Positions 36,313-45,012 of a stretch of DNA of 64,000 bases are shown here, piece by piece. The translations under genes and the position numbers were made by a program. Source of the stretch: Marisediminitalea aggregata (GTDB lineage Bacteria; Pseudomonadota; Gammaproteobacteria; Enterobacterales; Alteromonadaceae); the NCBI RefSeq assembly GCF_900129565.1, contig NZ_FQWD01000001.1:496001-560000 (forward strand), given 5' to 3'. Under the pieces are notes generated by a model. It was not told where the DNA came from and did not search any database. It worked only from the letters and a program-made list of their open reading frames with translations. Each line of letters opens with the position of its first letter. Within the stretch, counting starts at the first letter, position 1.

Positions 36313-37337
36313 TAATTGGCCTTGGCTAATTCATCCATCACTGCAAAGAGTACGTTTGCACCGACGCGAGAGACTTCTTTATCGTAAATATGTTCTACAT
36401 TCACGCCTTCCTGACCACCGGCCAGATCGCTGATTGCGCGAATGATCACCCAGTCGACATCGTTGACGGTACACACCTGGCCAATTGCGGCTGACTCCAT
36501 TTCAGTGACCTCAGCGTTGAATACCTCGCGGGTCCATTTGCGATATTCACGGTTATCTAAAAAGACTGAACCGGTTACGCCGTTGCCGCCTACATGTAAT
36601 TTGGCTTGGCGCTGTTCAAGAATCATCTGTGCAGGCATGGCATTCATTGCTTTTTCCGCCGCGTCCAGCAGTCTGGCGCTGGCAGAGAAATACGCTGTAT
36701 CCTGCGGTTTATCCATCCCGTCTTTTATGATCAACACTTCGTCAGGGTGAATAAAGGCAAACGGCTTGTAGTTCGGGTAATGTGGGTCTGCGGCCTTGCG
36801 TGCAGGCTGTTCCTGCATGAACTTCGCGTAGTATTCTGGTAATACTGACTGACCGGGATTAGCCGGGTCCGGATTGGCATACACACTTTCATCGTGATAG
36901 TACCAACGTGCCGGTACAATCACATCACCCGGTTGCCAGGCTGGATTAACTGCACCCGCAATGCCCATATACACCACTTGTTTCACCGGGAAATAATCCA
37001 GCGCCATCTGCATAGTCATCGACGCATTGGCAATGCTCATCCCGGTGGCAAACACTAAAATTGGCTGCTCATGATATTGCCCTAAGCGGTATTTAACGCC
37101 TTTGTAAGTCACCGTTGAGGTAATACTGGCATTCGGGTCTGCCTCAATGCGGCCTAATATACCTTCCATTTCTGGTGCATAGGCCACAACAACTGCTGTA
37201 AAGCCGTTTTCAGTATCTGTCACGTCAGCAAACTGCGGGCCATAAACAGGCGCGGTTGTTGACTGACACGCCGATATAACGAATACCATCACGCCCAGCC
37301 AAAGCACGCGTAAAGAACGGGAAGTTACTGCAACCAT
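36312..37337 (-). CDS. Lipoprotein of the MTA/SAH nucleosidase (PNP_UDP) family
   Basis: A 341-residue protein with a lipoprotein signal (VLWLGVMVFVISAC), so it is predicted to be anchored outside the cytoplasm. The body carries the nucleoside phosphorylase/nucleosidase signatures YMGIAGAVNPAWQPGDVIVP, MESAAIGQVC (ribose-binding Met-Glu) and VIIRAISDLAGG, with the catalytic Asp. The MTAN branch hydrolyses methylthioadenosine or S-adenosylhomocysteine. A lipid-anchored version is unusual because those substrates arise in the cytoplasm; salvage of environmental nucleosides is possible. It is the first gene of a unit with the Sel1-like gene. Confidence 0.78.
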   Translation of the reverse strand: MVAVTSRSLRVLWLGVMVFVISACQSTTAPVYGPQFADVTDTENGFTAVVVAYAPEMEGILGRIEADPNASITSTVTYKGVKYRLGQYHEQPILVFATGMSIANASMTMQMALDYFPVKQVVYMGIAGAVNPAWQPGDVIVPARWYYHDESVYANPDPANPGQSVLPEYYAKFMQEQPARKAADPHYPNYKPFAFIHPDEVLIIKDGMDKPQDTAYFSASARLLDAAEKAMNAMPAQMILEQRQAKLHVGGNGVTGSVFLDNREYRKWTREVFNAEVTEMESAAIGQVCTVNDVDWVIIRAISDLAGGQEGVNVEHIYDKEVSRVGANVLFAVMDELAKAN

Positions 37338-37507
37338 AAATGTCTCTTTCTAATTTAATTTTTGAGGAATGTGAAAAAGCGAACGGTTCTTTCTTTGCCA
37401 CCTTAGAACCGTTATTGAGCCTAGCTTAACAGGTATACACAGAGCCTGTGAATTAGCATTACTCGTGACTCAATGTGCACTGGTCGAAAAAAATTTTCAC
37501 TTTTTTA

Positions 37508-37535
37508 CTTGAAAAGCCGTTGGCCGGTCACATAT
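37508..37535 (+). promoter_or_regulatory. Sigma-32 (heat-shock) type promoter for hsp20
   Basis: CTTGAAA (37508-37514), 14 bases, then CACATAT (37529-37535) match the heat-shock promoter consensus CTTGAAA / CCCATNT at 13 of 14 positions counting N as free. It lies about 95 bases upstream of the hsp20 start, leaving an untranslated leader. Confidence 0.65.
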
Positions 37536-37628
37536 AGGAATTATCGGTGCTTAACAGTAAGGCCGATACAACCGCCGCCGAATTCGGGGCATAACTTTTT
37601 ACATATTGCTTTATACAAGGATATGACT

Positions 37629-38075
37629 ATGCGTACTATCGATCTATCTCCTCTTTACCGTTCATTCATTGGTTCTGACCACCTTGCATCATTAGTTGAT
37701 GCTGCCAGCCGCGCGGAAAAACAAAGTTCTTATCCGCCCTACAACATTGAGTTGCTGGCTGAAGACAAATACCGAATTACTATGGCTATTGCCGGTTTTA
37801 GCAAAGATGACATCAACATTGTGGTGGAAGACAACACCCTGGTGATCAACAGCAACAAAACCGTCGATGCGAAAGACGCTCAGGAACGTAAATTCCTGCA
37901 CAAAGGCATCTCTGAGCGCAACTTTGAACGTAAATTCCAATTGGGCGACCACGTAAAAGTACTTACCGCCGACCTGGAAAACGGCTTACTTCACGTCGAT
38001 CTGGAAAGAGTGATCCCAGAAGCGAAGAAGCCTCGTAAAATTGAAATAGGCAGTCGATTATTCGATAACGAATAA
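37629..38075 (+). CDS. ibpA: Small heat-shock protein Hsp20, IbpA type
   Basis: ATG 37629, with AAGGA seven bases upstream, gives 148 residues and an N terminus MRTIDLSPLYRSFIGSDHL that matches IbpA. The alpha-crystallin domain spans about 35-125, with YRITMAIAGFSKDDINIVVE and FERKFQLGDHVKV, and ends with the L-x-V-like LLHVDLERVIP. IbpA-type chaperones hold unfolded proteins in aggregates for later refolding by DnaK and ClpB. A heat-shock promoter lies upstream and a strong terminator follows, so it is a single-gene unit. Confidence 0.9.
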   Translation: MRTIDLSPLYRSFIGSDHLASLVDAASRAEKQSSYPPYNIELLAEDKYRITMAIAGFSKDDINIVVEDNTLVINSNKTVDAKDAQERKFLHKGISERNFERKFQLGDHVKVLTADLENGLLHVDLERVIPEAKKPRKIEIGSRLFDNE

Positions 38076-38112
38076 TCTACGACTCCCTGGTTTTCATGTG
38101 TTTCTCTCTTTA

Positions 38113-38139
38113 ACGGCGCTTTAAGCGCCGTTTTTTTTT
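38113..38139 (+). terminator. Rho-independent terminator after hsp20
   Basis: ACGGCGC-TTTAA-GCGCCGT (38113-38131) forms a 7-bp perfect GC-rich stem with a 5-base loop, followed by nine T residues. It lies 38 bases after the hsp20 stop. Confidence 0.88.
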
Positions 38140-38192
38140 GCCTGAGTTAAGGCTTGATTTGAGACACTGGCGCTCCAGTGTCTCAGCTCGCT

Positions 38193-40376
38193 TTATTTAG
38201 CCATTAACTTTTCGGTCAGGTAGGTAAATTCCAGCGCAACCCGGCGTGCCGTTTCTTGCTGGTTTGCTGCAGCGGAGTGTCCACCATCAATGTTTTCGTA
38301 GTACAGGAAAGGCTTCCCTGACGCTTCAAACAGCTTGGCCATTTTACGCGCATGGCCGGGGTGCACCCTGTCATCTTTAGTTGAAGTCACAAAGAAGGGC
38401 TCCGGATACGCAGTTCCGGCATCGAAGTTATGGTATGGCGACATTGCTTCCAGCCATTCACGCTCTTCAGGCACATCGGGAGAACCATATTCGCCTACCC
38501 AGCTTGCACCCGCTAGCAATAAATGAAAACGCAGCATATCCAGCAGGGGGACCTGCACAATCACCGCATTCCAGAGATCAGGACGCTGCGTCAGCATCAC
38601 ACCCATTAACAAGCCGCCGTTTGAGCCGCCTTGTATGCCCAGATGCTCAGGCGACGTAAGTTTGTGGTCAATCAGCCATTCGCCCACAGCAATAAAGTCA
38701 TCGTAGATAACCTGGCGTTTTGTTTTCAGGCCTGCCTGGTGCCACTTGGGTCCGAATTCACCGCCACCGCGAATATTGGCAAGCACAAATGCACCGCCTC
38801 GCTCCAGCCAGAGTTTGCCACGTAAACCGCTGTAGTTAGGACGCATAGAAATTTGGAAACCGCCGTAGCCGTACAATAAAGTCGGCGTTTTACCGTCGTG
38901 TTTAATGCCTTTCTTATGAATCACAAAGAAAGGGATCATGGTGCCGTCTTTGGATTCCACCTGCTTTTGCTCAACAACCAGATCGTCGGCATCAAACCAG
39001 CTGGGCAGGCTTTTAAGCGTAGTCACTTTGCCAGTCGATGCTGAGTAGCTCATTAGCGAGTCAGGCGTTAAAAAACCTTCATAATTAACAAACACGGTAT
39101 CTTCATCAGGGTCGGCAAAAGACACCGACAGAGTGCCGTTTGCGGGCAGGTCCAGCTGCTTCGAGACCCAACCGCTTTGCCCTTTGGTAATGGCAAAGAC
39201 TTTACCCACCACATTATCACTAAGGGTCATGAGGATTTGGCCCTTGGTCATAGAAACACCTTCAATGGCCTGGCGCGCATTCGGCTCAAACACCACTTCC
39301 GGTAACGTAGCCTGAGTAATCTCGCTGCTCACAACAAAAGGCATGGCTAACAGACTGCCGGTATTGTAGGTGGTGTCCACCCCATCTACCGTTACGGTCC
39401 AATCCTGTTTTACGGTAAAGAATAGCTGTTCTTCATACAAACCGACCAAATCAGACTGCGCTGGCAAAGGCAGCTGAACAACATCTGCGCCGGAAAAAAT
39501 ATAGTATTCACGAGTAAAGAAAGTGGGTGCGACTACCACCCCCTCGACCTTTGTGCCATCGTCCCTGTCCAGAGTAAAAGGGAAGGCGCCGACGTCGGTT
39601 TTATTCGCGGAGAACAGGGTTTCAGCCTCTTCCAATGGCGTTCCGCGGGTCCAGCGCTTTACTACCGACGGGTAACGGGATTCAGTGAGCGTGGAGCCGT
39701 CACCGCCCCAATCGGTTGTAACCAGCAACGTATTATAATCTATCCACTCCGCGCCGGATTTAGCTTCCGGCAGCGTGAAGCCATCATCCAGAAACTGCTT
39801 GGAGGACAGGTCAAACTCTCGCACGGTCACGGCATCTTTACCGCCATCGGACAAACTAACTAAACACTTGTAGTTCGAGATGTCTTTTGCGGTGTAACAA
39901 TCTGCACCTTTGTACACCCAGTTTTTACCTTCTGCTTTAGCAAAGGCATCAAAATCGACAATGGTTTCCCATTCGGGTTGATCAGTGCCGTAACTTTCGA
40001 GTGTGGTTCTTCGCCACAAACCACGCACATTCGTCGCGTCCTGCCAGAAATTGTACACCTTGCCATTTCGAATACTGCCGTAGGGAATACGCTCTGATGC
40101 ATTCACAATATCAAGCGCTTTTGCCTCCAAATCAGCGTAAACAGGATCAGCCTGCAGTTGTGCCAAAGTGCGGCTGTTTTGCCCTTTCACCCACGCCAGT
40201 GCCTGTTCGCCCTCAACCTCTTCCAACCAAAGGTAAGGGTCATCGGCTACCGCCTGACGCACCTCAGCAACAGGCTGTGTTGCTGGCGCTGTGTTTACGC
40301 TGGCATCTTGTGACGTGCAACCCAGTAAAGTCAGCAACACTATCGATGCTATCGATGACTTCCTTTTAAATTCCAT
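38193..40376 (-). CDS. Prolyl oligopeptidase-family serine peptidase (S9A), lipoprotein
   Basis: I use the ATG at 40376 (727 residues), preceded by GAGGAAATACACA. A lipobox (LLTLLGC) precedes the mature enzyme. Residues about 50-420 are the seven-bladed propeller that gates the active site (DPYLWLEEVEGEQALAWVK at its entry is typical of S9A). The hydrolase domain follows, with nucleophile Ser585 in GGSNGGLL, Asp in STKDDRVHPGHA and His in DGGHSAA. The triad is intact. Such enzymes cleave after proline in short peptides. The gene is alone on its strand, divergent from another proline-directed enzyme. Confidence 0.88.
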   Translation of the reverse strand: MEFKRKSSIASIVLLTLLGCTSQDASVNTAPATQPVAEVRQAVADDPYLWLEEVEGEQALAWVKGQNSRTLAQLQADPVYADLEAKALDIVNASERIPYGSIRNGKVYNFWQDATNVRGLWRRTTLESYGTDQPEWETIVDFDAFAKAEGKNWVYKGADCYTAKDISNYKCLVSLSDGGKDAVTVREFDLSSKQFLDDGFTLPEAKSGAEWIDYNTLLVTTDWGGDGSTLTESRYPSVVKRWTRGTPLEEAETLFSANKTDVGAFPFTLDRDDGTKVEGVVVAPTFFTREYYIFSGADVVQLPLPAQSDLVGLYEEQLFFTVKQDWTVTVDGVDTTYNTGSLLAMPFVVSSEITQATLPEVVFEPNARQAIEGVSMTKGQILMTLSDNVVGKVFAITKGQSGWVSKQLDLPANGTLSVSFADPDEDTVFVNYEGFLTPDSLMSYSASTGKVTTLKSLPSWFDADDLVVEQKQVESKDGTMIPFFVIHKKGIKHDGKTPTLLYGYGGFQISMRPNYSGLRGKLWLERGGAFVLANIRGGGEFGPKWHQAGLKTKRQVIYDDFIAVGEWLIDHKLTSPEHLGIQGGSNGGLLMGVMLTQRPDLWNAVIVQVPLLDMLRFHLLLAGASWVGEYGSPDVPEEREWLEAMSPYHNFDAGTAYPEPFFVTSTKDDRVHPGHARKMAKLFEASGKPFLYYENIDGGHSAAANQQETARRVALEFTYLTEKLMAK

Positions 40377-40659
40377 TGTGTATTTCCTCATCCAGTGCGT
40401 TTAACCGCATCCTGTTATTCTTAACAAGCCGGTAGGCAGCCTGTTTATCTGTCGTATTTACCCCAACAAAAGCATACTACGTAATATTCGGTATGTACCT
40501 GTTTTACTAAAATAAGCCTGTGGGGTTGTAAAGTTCGCTGTGCATAAATAGAACGGAAGATTAGTCGCACCAGCCAGTCACTCAACACCGTAAACTGGTG
40601 CCTCTTCACAAAGGCTCTTATACTGCCCGATTTGCGACTTCACTGTTAAGGTTTGTTTC

Positions 40660-41655
40660 ATGCCCGCATTCTTTCGAATCCTGCTTGGCACAATGTGCCT
40701 GCTCATTGTTTGCCTGGTATCGTCCACCACAAATGCCAGCACACCAGCTTATGCCCAGCCAGAAAAAGAACTCATGGTGCCGGTTGAAGGCGGGAAGGTC
40801 TATGTCAGACTCAATGGCTTGCAACACAAAGACGCCGTGCCTGTGATCTTCGTTCACGGCGGACCGGGCGGCACACACAACGGCTTTGCCGGTATGACTG
40901 AACTGGCTGATGACCGCATGGTCATCATGTACGACCAACTCGACAGTGGTAAGTCTGAACAACCCAATGACCCGGCAAACTGGCGGGTTGAACGGTTTGT
41001 GGAATCACTGGAAACCATTCGGCAGCACCTGAACATTGGCAAATGGCATGTTGTTGGACACAGTTGGGGTTCCGCGCTGGCGCTGGAATACACTGCGAAA
41101 TACCCGCAGCATACGGTGTCGACTGTGTTGGGCGGTACTTTTATATCCACACCGCATTGGATTATGGACGCCAACCTGCTGGTAAAAGCAGCGCCCCAAT
41201 TGGTTCAGGACACCCTTAGATTGTGCGAATCTTCTGAACCACCAGAAGGCGACGTCTGCAGCGCGGCATACACCAAGCTCTATTCCGCTTACTACACCCG
41301 GGGCACACCGAGCAAAGCCAGACTCGACTACTACGAAAACGTGGGCGGCAATGGCTTTAACCCGGTTATTTACAATGCCATGTGGGGCCCGAGTGAATTT
41401 TCCTCTACCGGTGTATTAAAAGCCTATGATGCAACCCACTTACTGGCCGAGATCAACCCGCTAACAACGCTGTTTATGATAGGTCAGTACGATTCAGCCC
41501 GCATCGATACCGTACAGGATTATCTGGCTTTAGCGCCTGGCGCAGAACTGGCGGTGGTGCCCGGCGGAGCCCATGGATTTTATGGCGATCGCCCGTTAAT
41601 TACACTGGCTATTTTACGCAGTTGGCTAACCAGGAAAGACCCGGCTGCACAATAG
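40660..41655 (+). CDS. Secreted alpha/beta hydrolase, proline iminopeptidase-like (S33)
   Basis: A 331-residue enzyme with a signal peptide (about 1-26, ending TTNA). The oxyanion motif HGGPGG is at 66-71 and YDQLDSGKS follows. Nucleophile Ser135 lies in GHSWGS. The Asp in GQYDSARID and His in GGAHGFYGDRP complete the triad. HGGPGG with this layout is the signature of prolyl aminopeptidases, which release N-terminal proline from peptides. It is divergent from the prolyl oligopeptidase gene, and together they could process proline-rich peptides outside the cytoplasm. Confidence 0.82.
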   Translation: MPAFFRILLGTMCLLIVCLVSSTTNASTPAYAQPEKELMVPVEGGKVYVRLNGLQHKDAVPVIFVHGGPGGTHNGFAGMTELADDRMVIMYDQLDSGKSEQPNDPANWRVERFVESLETIRQHLNIGKWHVVGHSWGSALALEYTAKYPQHTVSTVLGGTFISTPHWIMDANLLVKAAPQLVQDTLRLCESSEPPEGDVCSAAYTKLYSAYYTRGTPSKARLDYYENVGGNGFNPVIYNAMWGPSEFSSTGVLKAYDATHLLAEINPLTTLFMIGQYDSARIDTVQDYLALAPGAELAVVPGGAHGFYGDRPLITLAILRSWLTRKDPAAQ

Positions 41656-41687
41656 GGGCTGTCGAACCGGTTTACTTTTCTGCAGGC

Positions 41688-41720
41688 AAAAAAAAGCAGG
41701 CTAGTGGATGAGAGCCTGCT
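41688..41720 (-). terminator. Rho-independent terminator, minus strand
   Basis: Plus-strand arms AGCAGGCT (41695-41702) and AGCCTGCT (41713-41720) form an 8-bp stem. On the minus strand it ends in an eight-base T run (41688-41695). It would end transcripts from the LysR gene or from the candidate small RNA. Confidence 0.75.
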
Positions 41721-41800
41721 GAAAGAGTCCTAGTAGAGTTAAGAGACTTCTATTAAGAACTACGTACAGGCTCAATGTACCCCAACCTCAAACCATTTGC
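41688..41800 (-). ncRNA. Candidate Fur-controlled small RNA (RyhB-like arrangement)
   Basis: On the minus strand a Fur box (41806-41820) is followed after about 85 bases by a strong terminator (41688-41720). This is the layout of RyhB-type iron-sparing RNAs, which are 90-120 bases long. No open frame fits the interval. I cannot see a convincing -35/-10 pair or the RyhB core, and the transcript ends are only approximate. The alternative is that the interval is just the 3' end of the LysR gene transcript. Confidence 0.3.
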
Positions 41801-41805
41801 AAATA

Positions 41806-41820
41806 ATAATTATTATCATT
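41806..41820. promoter_or_regulatory. Fur-like box in a convergent gap
   Basis: TAATAAT-T-ATTATCA differs from the 7-1-7 Fur consensus at a single base. It is flanked on both sides by identical ATTTGCAAAT palindromes (41797-41806 and 41820-41829). The neighbouring genes converge here, so no protein gene begins near it. Confidence 0.6.
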
Positions 41821-41839
41821 TGCAAATAAGTGAGTATTT

Positions 41840-42709
41840 TTACTGTAATGCCTCAACCAAAGCATCGATAACCAATCGAACTTTGGGCGAAAGGTGCCGG
41901 GTAGACGGATAGATCGCCCAGATGCCTTCATCGGCAATCTGGTAGCCCGGCATAACCTCAACCAGCTCACCAGAGTCCAGATAAGGGTTAACGTAATAGT
42001 CTGGCAGTTGCGCAATGCCCAGGCCCTTTAACGCCGCATCAATAACAGCCACTCCACTGTTGCAGCGCATTCTCGCCTTAACACGTACCAGTTCTGGTTT
42101 ACCCTGACGGGAAAACTTCCAGCTGTCCGACGTACCCAAGATACATTGGTGCTTTGCAAGCTCAGAGATACTGTGTGGCGTACCAAATCTGGCTAAATAG
42201 TCCGGCGACGCCGCCATGTGCCAGGCCCGGCTGCTCAGTCGCCTTGCTATATAGGAAGAGTCTTCCAACGTCCCCAGGCGAATGGCCAGGTCATAGCCAT
42301 CGTGAATTAAATCCACCAGCTGATTGGTGAGATGCAGGTGAATTTCCAGTTCGGGATGCGCCTTGGCGATGTCGTTGATCACCGGTGCGATTATCCGTTC
42401 CCCGTAGGTAACTGGCGCTGTCATCATGAGTTTACCCGTGGGCTTTGCCTGCAAATCAGTGATCACGCGCTCTGCGGCGTTGAGCTCTTCTAGAATTGGC
42501 TGGCAGTGGCGATAAAACGTCTCACCGGTGTCCGTTAAGGCCACAACTCGCGTGGTGCGGTTTAGCAGCTTGCTACCCAGCCGGTTTTCCAGCTTCACTA
42601 CCTGCCGGGAGACCTGAGCGGTCGACAAGCCCAGGCGTTTTGCCGCCGCCGAAAAGCTCTGCAATTCAGCCACAGCAACAAATTCGTTGATACCTTCCCA
42701 ATTCGCCAT
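41840..42709 (-). CDS. LysR-family transcriptional regulator, divergent from frmA
   Basis: A 289-residue regulator. The N-terminal winged helix-turn-helix reads FVAVAELQSFSAAAKRLGLS then TAQVSRQVVKLENRLGSKLL, and a periplasmic-binding-like effector domain fills the rest. It belongs to the group seen next to class III alcohol dehydrogenase genes in Alteromonadales and Vibrio. It is transcribed away from frmA across 121 bases containing inverted repeats, so it most likely controls the frm operon. The inducer may be the formaldehyde-glutathione adduct, by context only. Confidence 0.88.
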   Translation of the reverse strand: MANWEGINEFVAVAELQSFSAAAKRLGLSTAQVSRQVVKLENRLGSKLLNRTTRVVALTDTGETFYRHCQPILEELNAAERVITDLQAKPTGKLMMTAPVTYGERIIAPVINDIAKAHPELEIHLHLTNQLVDLIHDGYDLAIRLGTLEDSSYIARRLSSRAWHMAASPDYLARFGTPHSISELAKHQCILGTSDSWKFSRQGKPELVRVKARMRCNSGVAVIDAALKGLGIAQLPDYYVNPYLDSGELVEVMPGYQIADEGIWAIYPSTRHLSPKVRLVIDALVEALQ

Positions 42710-42758
42710 GCCAGTATTATTACCATGTAGTAAAAGTGATTTACTAAATATACCTATT

Positions 42759-42797
42759 GTTACTCAAAATAACACAACTACACTATTAGGTGTTATT
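42759..42797. promoter_or_regulatory. Inverted repeats in the LysR/frmA divergent gap
   Basis: GTTAC-N5-ATAAC-like sequence at 42759-42773 has the T-N11-A form of LysR sites. A second inverted repeat, AATAACAC (42768-42775) and GTGTTATT (42790-42797), overlaps it. Both lie 35-70 bases before the frmA start. Confidence 0.45.
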
Positions 42798-42824
42798 TGT
42801 TAAACCATTTTTACCAAGGAATAA

Positions 42825-43958
<1,134 letters not shown>

Positions 43959-43965
43959 TACTATG

Positions 43966-44008
43966 CGCCGCTATCACATTGACCCACACCCGATAGCGGC
44001 GTGTTTTT
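43966..44008 (+). terminator. Hairpin with T tract between frmA and frmB
   Basis: CGCCGCTATC (43966-43975) and GATAGCGGCG (43992-44001) form a perfect 10-bp stem with a 16-base loop, followed by TGTTTTT. It sits in the 66-base gap, so frmB is probably expressed at a lower level than frmA by read-through, or has its own promoter. Confidence 0.72.
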
Positions 44009-44024
44009 CCTGGAACTTGTTTAT

Positions 44025-44864
44025 ATGACCATAGAACACGTTAGCAGTAATAAGAGTTTTGGTGGATGGCACAAGCAATACTCCCATGCTTCCACGACGA
44101 CGCATTGTGATATGCGTTTTGCCATTTACCTACCGCCGCAGTGCAGTAGTGGCGCCAAAGTCCCGGTTTTATACTGGCTGTCCGGCCTCACCTGCACAGA
44201 CGAAAACTTCATGCAAAAAGCCGGCGCTCAGCGTATCGCTGCAGAGCTAGGGATTGCCATTGTAGCGCCTGACACCTCACCACGAGGAGAGAACGTTGCT
44301 AATGATGACGGCTACGATCTGGGACAAGGTGCTGGCTTCTACCTGAACGCGACACAGGCCCCCTGGTCTGCGCATTTCCACATGTATGATTATGTGGTGA
44401 ATGAACTTCCGGCGTTAATTGAAGCCCACTTTCCGGTTACCCAACAACGCGCCATTAGCGGCCATTCCATGGGGGGCCACGGGGCACTGACTATTGCGCT
44501 GAAAAACCCGCAACTGTTCGCCAGCGCCAGTGCGTTCAGCCCGATTTGTCACCCCACCCAATGCCCGTGGGGGCGAAAAGCGTTTACCGCTTACCTCGGA
44601 GAAGACCAGAGCACCTGGCTGCAATACGACACCGTACACCTCATCTCACAAAACCGTGAGTCTGTACCTATGCTGGTAGATCAAGGTCTTGATGATAATT
44701 TCCTGAAAGAGCAGCTCATGCCGTCGGCATTGGCTGAAGCAGTGACGCAGACAGATTACCCGCTGGTGCTTCGCCAACACGAAGGCTACGATCACAGCTA
44801 TTATTTCATTGCTTCCTTCATAGAAGACCATCTTCGTTTCCACGCCAAACAACTGGCTGAATAA
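44025..44864 (+). CDS. frmB: S-formylglutathione hydrolase
   Basis: ATG 44025 gives 279 residues, close to the E. coli enzyme length. The N terminus matches the family ([29 protein letters not shown]). The nucleophile Ser lies in [11 protein letters not shown], the Asp in [10 protein letters not shown] and the His in [11 protein letters not shown]. It hydrolyses S-formylglutathione to formate and glutathione, the second step after frmA. A terminator-like hairpin lies between the two genes. Confidence 0.93.
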   Translation: MTIEHVSSNKSFGGWHKQYSHASTTTHCDMRFAIYLPPQCSSGAKVPVLYWLSGLTCTDENFMQKAGAQRIAAELGIAIVAPDTSPRGENVANDDGYDLGQGAGFYLNATQAPWSAHFHMYDYVVNELPALIEAHFPVTQQRAISGHSMGGHGALTIALKNPQLFASASAFSPICHPTQCPWGRKAFTAYLGEDQSTWLQYDTVHLISQNRESVPMLVDQGLDDNFLKEQLMPSALAEAVTQTDYPLVLRQHEGYDHSYYFIASFIEDHLRFHAKQLAE

Positions 44865-45012
44865 TACACTGTACACGTAGCGCGCTGATTGTGCGTTACG
44901 TGGACGGTTCCCCCGAATTTATCGGGTAATTCCTACTCTCCACCGAAACCTGCATCCACGCGCCTGAGTTAAGCGTATTATATGCAGTCCGATAAAATGA
45001 ATGATCAAAGTA

